A DNA stretch of 64,000 nucleotides from Kineococcus mangrovi. GTDB taxonomy: Bacteria; Actinomycetota; Actinomycetes; Actinomycetales; Kineococcaceae. The notes below the pieces were generated by a model. It saw only the letters and a list, made by a program, of their open reading frames with translations. It was not told the origin of the DNA and did no database searches. A program made the translations under genes and the position numbers. This document shows positions 52,969 through 61,714 of this stretch, piece after piece. The stretch covers positions 310,001-374,000 of the forward strand of contig NZ_JBGGTQ010000001.1 of assembly GCF_041320705.1 (NCBI RefSeq), in the 5' to 3' direction. Position 1 is the stretch's first letter; every line of letters begins with the position of its first letter.

Positions 52969-53034
52969 GATGTCCGCACGACGACCGCTCGGGTGGCTCG
53001 AACCCGGCCCTGCGGGTGGCCGCGTGCGGACATC
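52969..53034. repeat. Long inverted repeat GATGTCCGCACG...CGTGCGGACATC
   Basis: The two 12-base arms (52969-52980 and 53023-53034) are perfectly complementary. The loop contains a smaller CGGGT/ACCCG stem and two copies of GGGTGGC. It is probably a large terminator structure for the exporter operon; a recombination or protein-binding site is possible. Confidence 0.5.
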
Positions 53035-53142
53035 CCGTACGTATCGACCACCACGGGGTGGGGCGGCCAGCGCTGCGTCCACCCACCCGACGGTGGACAC
53101 ACCCCCGCTGTCGTCCGTGGCATCGCGATGAGGTGAGGCACT

Positions 53143-53159
53143 GTTCTCACCCAGAGAAC
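53143..53159. promoter_or_regulatory. Dyad GTTCTC-N5-GAGAAC upstream of the unknown helical protein gene
   Basis: A perfect 6+6 dyad spanning 17 bases, 73 bases before the ATG. GAACGTTCC overlaps its right arm. The spacing fits a dimeric repressor site. Confidence 0.4.
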
Positions 53160-53231
53160 GTTCCCCAGAGGTAGCGTTCCTGTGAGGCGCCCGCGGTCTG
53201 GCGACCATCGGAGGAAGCAGTAGGAGCAGCG

Positions 53232-54608
53232 ATGAGCGACGAGCTCGGACTGGTCACCGACGGCGGTGGCTTCGCAGTGATCGGCTCGGCGAGCGACGTG
53301 GAACGTTTCTTCCTGTCGTCGGGTCTCGACAAGCTCCCGTCGAAGAAGCTCGACCTCCACCGGGTCCGGGCAGCGGCCGACATCGTCGGCGGAGCGGCGG
53401 AGGCGGGTGAGAACGCCGCGACGAATGTCGGGCGGTGGGTGAAGCTGACCGAGGAGTCAGCCAGGATGCTGAAGACGTCGCCCCTGATGAAGGGCGCCAC
53501 CGAGGGATCCTCGCGGGCCATCGCGATGGACGGCAAGGGCGGCACCAAGCACATCCTGCAGATCGTCACGAGACGTGGAGCGCCTCTGGCCAACCCCGCG
53601 GGGCTGGCCGCGGTCGGAGCAGTCATGTCGCAGTACGCGATGCAGGCGCAGATGGACGAGATCCACGACTACCTCGAGCTCCTGGACGAACGAGTTGCCG
53701 ACATCCTCCGCAGGCAGACGGATGCCGTGCTGGCCGACATGATCGGCGTGGACCTGACGATCGAAGACGCGCTCATCATCCGCGAGGAAGTCGGTCACGT
53801 CTCGCAGATCACCTGGTCGAAGGTGCAAGCGACGTCACAGACCCTCGCCCGGACTCAGGCCTTCGCGTTGCGTGAGCTTGACGCTACCGCCGAGACCTTT
53901 CGAAGGAAAACTGACATCGGTGACATCGCGAAGGCGACGCTGGAGGCCGAACCGAAGGTCCGGGAGTGGCTCGCCGTTCTTGCGCGCACGTTCCAGCTCC
54001 AGGAGGGCGTGTCCGTCCTCGAGCTCGACCACGTCCTCGACGTGTCGCCGGCGGAGCTGGACAGGCACCGAGCTGGGCTGCTGACGGCGCGCGAGAACCG
54101 CCTCGAACGGATCGGGCGTAGCACAACTGCTCTGCTGAAGCAGATGGACGAGACCGTGCGCACCGCCAACGCCAGGGTGCTCACCAACCCGTTCGACTCC
54201 CCCAGGGCCGTCGCGTCCAGCAACCGGCTCGCCACCGACGTCCGCAGCATGCGTGCACGACTGGGCATCGAGGGGGACGCAGACTTCGGAGAGGCGAAGC
54301 GTTGGGGGCAGGCGGCGGGCGAGGTGCTGGAGAGGGTCCGCACCGAGACGGCAGGGGGGGCCGTCGCCGCCCGTCGGTTCGGCAGCCGGACCTACGACCG
54401 GGCGACGAGAGTCTTCCGGTCACCCGTACAGGACGGAGACCGCGGCCGACCGCGGCCCGGAGCAGCTGCGAAGCCGACCGAAACGGTCATCAAGGGCGCT
54501 ACCACCAGCGCAGTGGACACCGTCGGCACCTTCCTGCGGCGTCGACGCGCAGCCGGGGGGCGGGTCGACGAACCCGCAGCGGAGCCGTCGGACCACATCG
54601 AACCCTGA
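53232..54608 (+). CDS. Unrecognised helical protein
   Basis: This 458-residue protein has no family I can name with confidence. A short N-terminal stretch (ELGLVTDGGGFAVIG) may form beta strands. A hydrophobic Ala/Gly segment (ANPAGLAAVGAVMSQYAM, about 120-137) follows, then long charged helices rich in Leu, Glu, Arg and Ala (about 140-360) likely to form coiled coils. The tail is basic and ends Gly/Arg/Pro-rich. The ATG has GGAG upstream. Codon third positions are less uniformly G/C than in the neighbours. It is a single unit between two inverted repeats. The architecture recalls helical membrane-interacting or pore-forming proteins, but this is speculation. Confidence 0.7.
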   Translation: MSDELGLVTDGGGFAVIGSASDVERFFLSSGLDKLPSKKLDLHRVRAAADIVGGAAEAGENAATNVGRWVKLTEESARMLKTSPLMKGATEGSSRAIAMDGKGGTKHILQIVTRRGAPLANPAGLAAVGAVMSQYAMQAQMDEIHDYLELLDERVADILRRQTDAVLADMIGVDLTIEDALIIREEVGHVSQITWSKVQATSQTLARTQAFALRELDATAETFRRKTDIGDIAKATLEAEPKVREWLAVLARTFQLQEGVSVLELDHVLDVSPAELDRHRAGLLTARENRLERIGRSTTALLKQMDETVRTANARVLTNPFDSPRAVASSNRLATDVRSMRARLGIEGDADFGEAKRWGQAAGEVLERVRTETAGGAVAARRFGSRTYDRATRVFRSPVQDGDRGRPRPGAAAKPTETVIKGATTSAVDTVGTFLRRRRAAGGRVDEPAAEPSDHIEP

Positions 54609-54653
54609 TCGAGTGCTGACGACTGGAGCCTTCGAGCCGTCGGCACTTCGATC
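54607..54653 (+). terminator. Long hairpin at the end of the unknown helical protein gene
   Basis: A stem of about 18 bp with one bulge and two mismatches (54607-54624 with 54635-54653, loop of 10) overlaps the stop codon. Confidence 0.65.
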
Positions 54654-54765
54654 GAGTGTCGTGCCTGCTCGGGCCGACCCCGGTGTCGTCCAGGTGCCGA
54701 CCCGGTGTCCGTGGGCGAGTTGGTCGACCCCCGTCACCGGCGACCGGCCGCTCCCCGTGGGCGGT

Positions 54766-55983
54766 TCACCAGTCGTGCAGGGTGCCGTCCAGGCGCCGCG
54801 CGACGGGCAGGTACCGCGGTTCGTAGGGGAACCGGGCCGCGGCCCGCTCGTCGAACCCGACCCCGAGGCCGGGGGCCTCGCCGGGGTGCATGTACCCGTC
54901 GGCGAAGGAGTACGACGAGGTGAACACCTCCCCCGCCGGGTCGCGGTGGCCCATGTGCTCCTGGATCCCGAAGTTCGGGATCGCCAGGTCCAGGTGCAGG
55001 GCCGCCGCGTGCGCGACCGGGGACAGGTCCCCCGCGCCGTGGGCGCCCGAGCGCACCCCGTACAGCTCGGCGAGGGCGTAGAGCTTGCGCAGGTGCGAGA
55101 TGCCGCCGGTGTGCGAGACGGACGTGCGGACGTAGTCGACGAGCCGTTCGGTGAGGAGGGTCTGCACGTCCCAGACGGAGTTCAGCACCTCGCCCACGGC
55201 GAGCGGGGTCGTGGTGTGGGCCCGGATCGTCCGGAACGCCGTCTGGTCCTCGGCCGGGGTGGCGTCCTCGATCCAGAACGGCCGGTACGGCTCGAGGGAC
55301 TTGCCCAGCCGGGCGGCCTCGATGGGGGTCAGCCGGTGGTGCACGTCGTGCAGCAGGTGCACCCCGAAGCCGAACCGGTCGCGGACGGCCTCGAACACCC
55401 GCGGGGCGAAGTCGAGGTAGGACGTGGTCTCCCACGTCGTCTCCTCCGGCCGCGCCCCGCTGGCCGGTTCGTAGATCCGCCCGTCGTGCTTCGAGACGCC
55501 GTAGGTCCCCACCACCCCGGGGACCGCGGCCTGGATGCGCACCGCCCGGTACCCCTGCTCCAGGTGCGCCTCGACGCGGTCCAGCAGCTCGGGGACGTCC
55601 CGGCCGTCGGCGTGCCCGTAGACGAGCACGCCGTCGCGGGAGGCACCCCCGAGCAACTGGTACACCGGCAGACCGGCGACCTTGCCCTTGACGTCCCACA
55701 ACGCGACGTCGACGGCCGCGACGGCCGTCATCGTGACCGGCCCCCGCCGCCAGTAGGCGCCCTTGTAGAGGTACTGCCAGGTGTCCTCGATGCGGGCGGG
55801 GTCGCGGCCGAGCAGCAGCGGGCAGACGTGGTCGCGCAGGTAGGACGCGACGGCCAGCTCCCGGCCGTTGAGCGTCGCGTCCCCCACGCCGACGACGCCG
55901 TCGCTCGTCTCGACGACGAGCGTCACGTAGTTGCGCCCGGGTGAGCTGACGACCACCCGGGCGTCGGTGATCCGCGCGCTCAG
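54766..55983 (-). CDS. manD: D-mannonate dehydratase ManD (enolase superfamily)
   Basis: This 405-residue enzyme dehydrates D-mannonate (or D-gluconate) to 2-keto-3-deoxy-gluconate. It has the enolase-superfamily barrel with [56 protein letters not shown] (metal-ligand Glu-Asp), [27 protein letters not shown] and [18 protein letters not shown]. The family N-terminus is reproduced only by starting at CTG 55983, which overlaps the upstream stop as CTGA; GTG 55956 would drop nine conserved residues. It is the last gene of the sugar-acid operon and supplies the catabolic step for the imported compound. Confidence 0.9.
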   Translation of the reverse strand: MSARITDARVVVSSPGRNYVTLVVETSDGVVGVGDATLNGRELAVASYLRDHVCPLLLGRDPARIEDTWQYLYKGAYWRRGPVTMTAVAAVDVALWDVKGKVAGLPVYQLLGGASRDGVLVYGHADGRDVPELLDRVEAHLEQGYRAVRIQAAVPGVVGTYGVSKHDGRIYEPASGARPEETTWETTSYLDFAPRVFEAVRDRFGFGVHLLHDVHHRLTPIEAARLGKSLEPYRPFWIEDATPAEDQTAFRTIRAHTTTPLAVGEVLNSVWDVQTLLTERLVDYVRTSVSHTGGISHLRKLYALAELYGVRSGAHGAGDLSPVAHAAALHLDLAIPNFGIQEHMGHRDPAGEVFTSSYSFADGYMHPGEAPGLGVGFDERAAARFPYEPRYLPVARRLDGTLHDW

Positions 55984-57296
55984 AGCATCCCCTGCGACGT
56001 GGTGAGCGCACGCTGCGCGGCGTCGGCCGGGGTCGAGCGGCCGAACAGCTGCTCGGTGCCGATCGTGGTGAACTCGGTGTTCCAGGCCGAGGCACCGGAC
56101 GGGGTCACCTGCGGCGGGTCCACGACCTCGGAGGCGATGTCCTCGGAGAACTGCAGCGCGATCTTGGACTGCTCGTCCAGGACCGGTTCGATGTCCTGAC
56201 GGACCTCCGGGATGGCCGGGATGCCCCGCTCGGTGGTGAGGATCTTGGTGGCCGTGGGGTTGGTCAGCATGAACTGGACGAACTTCGCGGCGTTCTCGCT
56301 CTGGGCGGTGCGGGAGGCGATCGACCAGTACATCGAGGCCTTGTTGACCATCCGGGGCGACTGCCCGGCCTGCTGGGCGGGCAGGCGCAGCAGCCCCAGC
56401 TGGGTGCCGCTGGCCGCCGCGTAGGCCGAGATCTGCGTGTGGAACTGCAGGTGGAAGGCGGACTTGTTCGTGGCGAACAGCGAGGCGTCCAGCGCGGAGG
56501 TGCTGTTCTCGCTCTGCACCGAGGCCTGGGGGCAGGCCCCGGAGGCGACCAGGGAGTTGGCGAAGTCGAAGTAGCTCTGGAAGTTCTCGACGCTGGCCGG
56601 TTCCTCGTCCTCGCGGGGGAAGACCTCCTGGCCGAACTGGCGGACCCACGCCCCGACCTCGGCGGCACCGAACCCGAACATGTCGAAGCCGACGACGCCC
56701 TGGCCGCCCAGGGCCGCCGAGACCTGCGCGGCGATGTCCCGGAACTGCTCCCAGGTCCACGTGGTGTCGTCGGGCATCGCGACCCCGGCCTGCTCCAGCA
56801 GGACGGGGTTGACGCCGACGGAGAGGTTGCCGACGCCGATGGGGGCCCCGACGAGCGTGCCGTCGACGTTGCCGGTGTCCAGGACCGTCGTGTTCATGGC
56901 CGACAGGTCCAGCCCGTCCGCCTCGCCCAGGTCCAGCAGCGCCCCGCGGGTGCCGTAGGCGGCGATGTACGCCTCGTCCATCTGGATGACGTCGGGCGAG
57001 TCGTTGGCCGCCGTGCTCGTGGCCAGCTTGTCCCAGTACGACGTCCACTCGGAGTTCTCCACGGCGACCGTGACGCCGGGGTTCGCCTCCTGGAACGCGG
57101 CCGCGGCCTGCTGGGTCAGTTGCAGGCGCGAGTCGTTGCCCCACGTCGACACCCGCAGGGTGCCGTCCCCGGAGGAGGAGCCGCCGGAGCTGCCGGGGGC
57201 GCAGGCGGTCAGGGCGGTGAGGGAGCCCGCGGCGGCCAGGGCCGTGACGGCCTGGCGGCGGGTGGGGGTGAGGGTGGTCTGGTGCACGTCGGTCAT
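55980..57296 (-). CDS. ABC sugar-binding lipoprotein of the sugar-acid operon
   Basis: This 438-residue solute-binding protein has a twin-arginine-like leader ([15 protein letters not shown]) ending in lipobox ALTAC. The mature part starts with a Ser/Gly linker, then [29 protein letters not shown], a typical carbohydrate-binder opening. Also visible are [18 protein letters not shown] and the hinge-region [12 protein letters not shown]. It lies between the permeases and manD, so a hexuronate, aldonate or an oligomer containing one is the likely ligand. It is 61 bp downstream of the MalG-type permease gene. Confidence 0.87.
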   Translation of the reverse strand: MTDVHQTTLTPTRRQAVTALAAAGSLTALTACAPGSSGGSSSGDGTLRVSTWGNDSRLQLTQQAAAAFQEANPGVTVAVENSEWTSYWDKLATSTAANDSPDVIQMDEAYIAAYGTRGALLDLGEADGLDLSAMNTTVLDTGNVDGTLVGAPIGVGNLSVGVNPVLLEQAGVAMPDDTTWTWEQFRDIAAQVSAALGGQGVVGFDMFGFGAAEVGAWVRQFGQEVFPREDEEPASVENFQSYFDFANSLVASGACPQASVQSENSTSALDASLFATNKSAFHLQFHTQISAYAAASGTQLGLLRLPAQQAGQSPRMVNKASMYWSIASRTAQSENAAKFVQFMLTNPTATKILTTERGIPAIPEVRQDIEPVLDEQSKIALQFSEDIASEVVDPPQVTPSGASAWNTEFTTIGTEQLFGRSTPADAAQRALTTSQGML

Positions 57297-57357
57297 GTCA
57301 GCGAGGCCGTTCTCGTCGAGGGTGAGCGGTGCGGTGGGTCGTGCAGGACCGGTGGGA

Positions 57358-58260
57358 CTACTTCCCGCCGGTGGTGGCGATCCCCTTGACCAGGAACCGC
57401 TGGCCGAAGAGGAACACGAGGAACAGCGGGACCAGCGTCACGATGGACATCGCGAACATGGCACCCCAGTTGCTGCCGCTCGTGGCGTCCAGGAACTGCT
57501 TGAGGGCGACCGGGACGGTGTAGGCGTTGGGGTCGGTCAGGTAGATGAGGGGGGTGAAGAAGTCCGACCAGGTCCAGATGAAGGTGAAGATCGCCGTGGT
57601 GGCCAGCGCCGGCCCCATGAGCGGGATCATGACCCGCAGGAAGATGCGGCCGTGCCCGCACCCGTCGATGCGTGCCGCCTCGTCCAGCTCGCGCGGGATC
57701 CCCCGGATGAACTGGACCATGAGGAAGATGAAGAACGAGTCCGTCGCCAGGAACTTGGGCAGGATCAGCGGGACGAACGTGTTCACCCACCCGAGGTTGT
57801 TGAACAGGATGTACTGCGGCACCAGGACGACGTGGATCGGCACCATCACCGTGATGAGCATGATCGCGAACCACAACGTCTTGAAGCGGAACCGGCAGCG
57901 CGCGAAGGCGTACGCCGCCAGCGAGCACGCGAAGAGGTTCCCGGCCACGGCCCCGACGACGACGATCGCCGAGTTCACGATGTAGTGGCCGAAGGGCTGG
58001 GCCAGGGCGGTCCAGCCTCCCGTGTAGTTCTGGATCACCAGGTCGTTGATCCACAGACCCGGTGTCCTGAAGATGACGTCGGTCGGGCGGAAGCTGGAGA
58101 CCAGCAGCCACAGCAGCGGGTAGATCATGACCAGGCTGACCGCGATGAGGATGAGGTGCTTCACGGTCGAGCGGGTCAGCGACGTGCCGGGGCGACGTCG
58201 CGGACGAGCCGGCTGAGGCACCGCCGCGAGGGGGGCGGGGCTCTCCTGGAGATCAGTCAT
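57358..58260 (-). CDS. ABC sugar permease, MalG type
   Basis: This 300-residue inner-membrane permease has six helices. The EAA loop is ELDEAARIDGCGHGRIFLRVMIPLMGPAL, and LLVSSFRPTDVIF follows the first helix. TPLIYLTDPNAYTVPVALKQF is typical of the C-terminal external loop of MalG-like proteins. Its ATG lies eight bases inside the upstream permease gene. No ATPase is encoded nearby; a shared MsiK/MalK-type ATPase elsewhere is the usual actinobacterial solution. Confidence 0.92.
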   Translation of the reverse strand: MTDLQESPAPLAAVPQPARPRRRPGTSLTRSTVKHLILIAVSLVMIYPLLWLLVSSFRPTDVIFRTPGLWINDLVIQNYTGGWTALAQPFGHYIVNSAIVVVGAVAGNLFACSLAAYAFARCRFRFKTLWFAIMLITVMVPIHVVLVPQYILFNNLGWVNTFVPLILPKFLATDSFFIFLMVQFIRGIPRELDEAARIDGCGHGRIFLRVMIPLMGPALATTAIFTFIWTWSDFFTPLIYLTDPNAYTVPVALKQFLDATSGSNWGAMFAMSIVTLVPLFLVFLFGQRFLVKGIATTGGK

Positions 58261-59215
58261 CGTAGAACACCCAGAACCTCGAGAGCAGGAAGTTGACGGC
58301 GGTCAGCACCCCGACGATGAGGACGAGCAGCCACGCCATCGCGGCCGCGTACCCCATCTGGAACTGACCGAAACCCTTCTGGTACAGGTACAGCGAGTAG
58401 AACATGGTGGAGTCCGCCGGTCCACCCGTCCCGCCCGAGACGACGAACGCCTGGGTGAAGGACTGGAAGGCGTTGATGAGCTGCAGGACCAGGTTGAAGA
58501 AGATGATCGGCGACAGCAGCGGCAGCGTGATCCGGCGGAACCGCGTCCACCGCGTCGCCCCGTCCACGGCCGCCGCCTCGTGGTACATGACGGGGATCTG
58601 CCGCAGCCCGGCGAGGAAGATGACCATCGGGGAACCGAAGGTCCACACGTGCAGCAGGATGATGGTCCACAGCGCGTAGCTGGGGTCCGAGACCCAGCCG
58701 GTCGTGGATTGGATGCCCACCCAGCCGAGCACCTGGTTCACCAGACCGTCGGTGCCGAACATCTGCCGCCACAGCAGCGCGATCGCGACCGACCCGCCGA
58801 GCATGGACGGCAGGTAGAACACCGACCGGTACAGGGGCAGCCCGCGCATCCCCCGGTCCAGGACGACCGCCACCGCCAGGGCGAACGCCAGCTGCAACGG
58901 GACGCCGACGACGACGTAGGTGAGCGTGACCTGCAGGGAGTGGTGCAACCGGCTGTCGCCGAGCATGTCCAGGTAGTTCTGGACGCCGATCCACTCCGGC
59001 GGCTGCAGGAGGCTGTACCGGGTGAAGGACAGGTACAGGCTGGCCAGCAGCGGCCCGATGGTGATGACGATCAGGCCGAGGAACCACGGAGCGAGGAACA
59101 GGTAGGCGGCCTTGTTGTCGCGGTTGTTCTCCCGGCGCAGGGCCGCCTTCTCCTCCGGCGTGCGCGGCCGTCCCCCGCCGGAGCGCAGGGCGGACAGTTC
59201 GGAGATGGCGCTCAT
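58253..59215 (-). CDS. ABC sugar permease, MalF type
   Basis: This 320-residue permease has six helices, with AYLFLAPWFLGLIVITIGPLLASLYLSFTRY at the N-terminus. The EAA loop reads YHEAAAVDGATRWTRFRRITLPLLSP. ATG 59215 is chosen because GGGGAGGA lies about seven bases upstream; an extended frame from 59281 is unlikely. It is 143 bp downstream of the Gfo/Idh gene, so it is probably in the same operon, though a promoter in that gap is possible. Confidence 0.92.
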   Translation of the reverse strand: MSAISELSALRSGGGRPRTPEEKAALRRENNRDNKAAYLFLAPWFLGLIVITIGPLLASLYLSFTRYSLLQPPEWIGVQNYLDMLGDSRLHHSLQVTLTYVVVGVPLQLAFALAVAVVLDRGMRGLPLYRSVFYLPSMLGGSVAIALLWRQMFGTDGLVNQVLGWVGIQSTTGWVSDPSYALWTIILLHVWTFGSPMVIFLAGLRQIPVMYHEAAAVDGATRWTRFRRITLPLLSPIIFFNLVLQLINAFQSFTQAFVVSGGTGGPADSTMFYSLYLYQKGFGQFQMGYAAAMAWLLVLIVGVLTAVNFLLSRFWVFYDD

Positions 59216-59358
59216 CGCGGGTCCTCCCCGCGGCGCAGGGGGGCGGACGGTCGTGCGGGCCGTCGCTGGGACATGGGGCACACCTCTCCGGTCGTCGTCG
59301 AGTCCAGGGGTGGTACGGGAGTGCTGGGAGGGCTGGCGCGGGTCCCGGGTGCGGTGGG

Positions 59359-60525
59359 TCAGACCCGGGTCATGCGGTCGGAGACCTGCTCCGCGGACAG
59401 CCCGCCGTCGAGGCTGCGGTAGAAGGGCAGGTCGGGGGTCAGGTCGCCGCGGTCGACGACCCGCCCCTGGAGGGCGGAGGCGTACAGGGCCGTGACGAAC
59501 TCCATCGTCGGTCGCGTACTGGCCAGCGTCGTGGGGTGGGGCCGGCCCGCGAGCAGGTCGCCGACGAGGTCGTGGATCTGCGCCGCGTGGTTGGACGGCA
59601 CGTCCTCACCGGCCGAGGCCCGCCAGACGTCCTGCTCGGCCCCCTCGGGCGCCCCGGGGGCCCGGGCGAGGCCGGGGTCCGCGCCGTTGGACGCCGCGGT
59701 GCCCGCGTCCGGCAGCGGGAACCACGACCAGTCCGCGTCGGCGTACCCGTAGAGGTGCTCGACCTCCAGGGTCCCGCCGGTGGTGTCGATCCGGATGCGG
59801 CTGACCTCGCGCGGGGACAGCAGACTGGTCGTCACCGAGGCGACCGCCCCGCCGGCGAACGTCACCGAGGCCGTCGCGACGTCCTCGAACTCGACCGGGC
59901 GGGCCACCCGGGAGGCTCGCGCGTCGACGGTCGTCCACTCCCCCAGCAGGTGCAGGAGCAGGTCGATCTGGTGGATGCCGTGCCCGAGGGTCGGGCCGCC
60001 GCCCTCCCCGGCCCAGTTCCCGCGCCACTCCGGGTCGAAGTAGCTCTCGGGCCGGTACCAGAGCGTCTCGCAGACGGCGACCTGCGGCGCACCCAGCGCA
60101 CCGTCGGCCAGGAGGCGGTGGGCGCGCTTGGCGCCGGAACCGTGGCGGTGCTGGAACACGACGAACACCGCGCCGGGGTTGGCCTCCTCGGCCCGGGCGA
60201 TCCGGTCCATGTCGGCCAGGTTCACCGTCGGCGGTTTCTCCAGCAGCACCGAGACGCCCAGTTCGAGCAGGGCGATCGTGGTGTCGGTGTGCGTCCCGGG
60301 CGGGGTGCACACCGAGACGAGCTGGACGTCCTGCGCGGCCAGGTCGGCGAGGGAGTCGCAGGCGGTCGCGCCGACCTCGTCCGCGAAGGACTGCGCAGCA
60401 GCGGAGGACACGTCGTGGACGGCCACGAGCTCGACGCGCGGGTCGGCGGCGTAGGCGCGGCCGTGCGAGCGGGCGATGCCGCCGCAGCCGACGATCCCGA
60501 CGCGGAGGTTCCCGTCCCCGCTCAT
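59359..60525 (-). CDS. Gfo/Idh/MocA family oxidoreductase of the sugar-acid operon (second)
   Basis: This 388-residue dehydrogenase opens LRVGIVGCGGIARSHGRAYAADPRV with a classic GxGxxA-type dinucleotide loop. The signature VLLEKPPTVNLADMDRI (about 92-108) carries the catalytic-site Lys. GGGPTLGHGIHQIDLLLHLLGEW supplies Asp and His. ATGA overlap with the upstream Gfo/Idh gene. Two consecutive dehydrogenases suggest sequential or reversible oxidation of a sugar to a keto-sugar, as in inositol or 3-keto-glycoside routes. Substrate not deducible. Confidence 0.88.
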   Translation of the reverse strand: MSGDGNLRVGIVGCGGIARSHGRAYAADPRVELVAVHDVSSAAAQSFADEVGATACDSLADLAAQDVQLVSVCTPPGTHTDTTIALLELGVSVLLEKPPTVNLADMDRIARAEEANPGAVFVVFQHRHGSGAKRAHRLLADGALGAPQVAVCETLWYRPESYFDPEWRGNWAGEGGGPTLGHGIHQIDLLLHLLGEWTTVDARASRVARPVEFEDVATASVTFAGGAVASVTTSLLSPREVSRIRIDTTGGTLEVEHLYGYADADWSWFPLPDAGTAASNGADPGLARAPGAPEGAEQDVWRASAGEDVPSNHAAQIHDLVGDLLAGRPHPTTLASTRPTMEFVTALYASALQGRVVDRGDLTPDLPFYRSLDGGLSAEQVSDRMTRV

Positions 60526-61583
60526 CGCGCCGCCCCCGCCATCCGCGCGTCGCGCTGGGCGGTCAGCGCGAGCCGCATCACCTCGAACGTGTGGGCCTGC
60601 GGGCAGGCCGTCTCGGTGCGGTGGCGCACGTCGTGCACGAGCGCGGGGTAGTACGGCAGTTCCACGTCGGAGCAGTCGATCCGCTGGGTCGTCTCGCCGT
60701 CGACGAGGAACAGGTGGTCCCCGCCGTCGCGACCGGCGAGGTCGACGTACTTGCGCAGTTCGATGAACCCCTCGGTGCCCAGGATCGTCATGCGCCCGTC
60801 ACCCCACGTGGGCAGGCCCTGGGGCGTGTACCAGTCGACGCGCACGTACCCGTGGGCGCGGTCGGAGGCCAGGGTCACCTCGCCGAAGTCCTGCATCCCC
60901 GGGGAGTCGGGGTGGGTGTAGTTCGCGACCGCGCTGGCCACGACCTCACCGGTGGTGGAGCCGGTGTAGAAGAGGAACTGGTCGACCTGGTGGCTGGCGA
61001 TGTCGGTGAGGATCCCGCCCGTGCGCTGCCGGTCGTAGAACCACTCCGGCCGCCCCTGGCCACCGGCGAGGTGGGCGCGGTCGCCCTCGCGGTGCGGACC
61101 CAGGCCGATCGTCTGCACGACCCGGCCGATGCGACCGGCCTGGACGAGTTCACCGGCCTTCACCGCGGCGCGGACCTCGAACCGCTCGGAGAACGTGACC
61201 GACCAGAACCGCCCCGACTCCGCGACGGCCTTCTCGACCTCCTCGAGCTGGTCCAGGCTCACGCAGCCGGGTTTGTCGGCCACGACGTCCTTGCCGTTCC
61301 GCAGCGCCTGGACGGCGATCGGACCGCGGCGGTCGGGGACGGCGGCGGTGACGACGAGGTCGATCGTCGGGTCGGTCAGCAGTCGGTCGGGGTCGTCGGA
61401 CCAGGGGACGTCGGGCCAGCGCTGGGCCACGGCCCGGGCCACCGAGGCGCCGGGCTCGTCGGAGGCGAACCCGACGAGTTCGCAGCCCTGCGCCAGCAGG
61501 CCGGCGATCTGACCGAAGGCGTGGGAGTGGTCCAGTCCGACGGCGGCGAACCGCACGGGTCGTCCGGGGTCTGGTGTGCTCAC
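60522..61583 (-). CDS. Gfo/Idh/MocA family oxidoreductase of the sugar-acid operon (first)
   Basis: This 353-residue dehydrogenase has the variant Rossmann opening VRFAAVGLDHSHAFGQIAGLL and signature VVADKPGCVSLDQLEEV. GGILTDIASHQVDQFLFYTGS carries the His/Asp pair. GTG has GAGAGGGA upstream. It is the first gene of the operon and divergent from lacI. A TPQGLPTWGDGRMTILG stretch resembles enzymes in actinobacterial sugar-acid loci. It diverges strongly from the second copy, so they are probably not a recent duplication. Confidence 0.88.
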   Translation of the reverse strand: MSTPDPGRPVRFAAVGLDHSHAFGQIAGLLAQGCELVGFASDEPGASVARAVAQRWPDVPWSDDPDRLLTDPTIDLVVTAAVPDRRGPIAVQALRNGKDVVADKPGCVSLDQLEEVEKAVAESGRFWSVTFSERFEVRAAVKAGELVQAGRIGRVVQTIGLGPHREGDRAHLAGGQGRPEWFYDRQRTGGILTDIASHQVDQFLFYTGSTTGEVVASAVANYTHPDSPGMQDFGEVTLASDRAHGYVRVDWYTPQGLPTWGDGRMTILGTEGFIELRKYVDLAGRDGGDHLFLVDGETTQRIDCSDVELPYYPALVHDVRHRTETACPQAHTFEVMRLALTAQRDARMAGAAR

Positions 61584-61618
61584 TGGGAATCCCTCTCCAG
61601 AGGCGGGGGGCGACCACA

Positions 61619-61669
61619 GAGTGATCGATAATCTTCATTGACTGCCGGTACTGTAGTTATCGATCACTC
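61619..61669. promoter_or_regulatory. Long inverted-repeat operator pair in the lacI/Gfo divergent promoter
   Basis: GAGTGATCGATAA (61619-61631) and TTATCGATCACTC (61657-61669) are perfect inverted arms with ATCGAT centres 35 bp apart. They lie between the divergent starts at 61583 and 61715, in an AT-rich stretch. Two dimer sites on one face of the helix would suit a looping repressor. A related pair occurs at 27249-27298. Confidence 0.65.
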
Positions 61670-61687
61670 GGGGTGTCAACGAACTTC

Positions 61688-61701
61688 GGGAAGCGGTTTC
61701 C
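61688..61701. promoter_or_regulatory. LacI-type operator overlapping the lacI leader
   Basis: GGGAAGCGGTTTCC contains the GAAnCGnTT core favoured by LacI/GalR-family regulators and ends one base before the AAGGAGGTGA of the lacI gene. It is a probable autoregulatory site. Confidence 0.5.
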
Positions 61702-61714
61702 AAGGAGGTGAGCC

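Larger units (their letters stand above)
52928..53231. other. 304-bp intergenic region with long inverted repeat and promoter-proximal dyad
   Basis: No gene is seen. It holds a 12-bp inverted repeat with 42-bp spacing (52969-53034) and a GTTCTC-N5-GAGAAC dyad at 53143-53159 about 70 bases before the following gene. The base composition drops in GC towards that gene. Confidence 0.5.

Noticed and set aside
52985-53010. tRNA T-arm-like sequence (GGCTCGAACCC) downstream of the exporter operon
   Set aside because: No acceptor stem, anticodon arm or CCA is present, and the stem pairing does not fit a T-arm. It belongs to the larger inverted repeat.
53143-53159. SOS (LexA) box
   Set aside because: The dyad GTTCTC-N5-GAGAAC lacks the actinobacterial LexA core CGAAC-N4-GTTCG.
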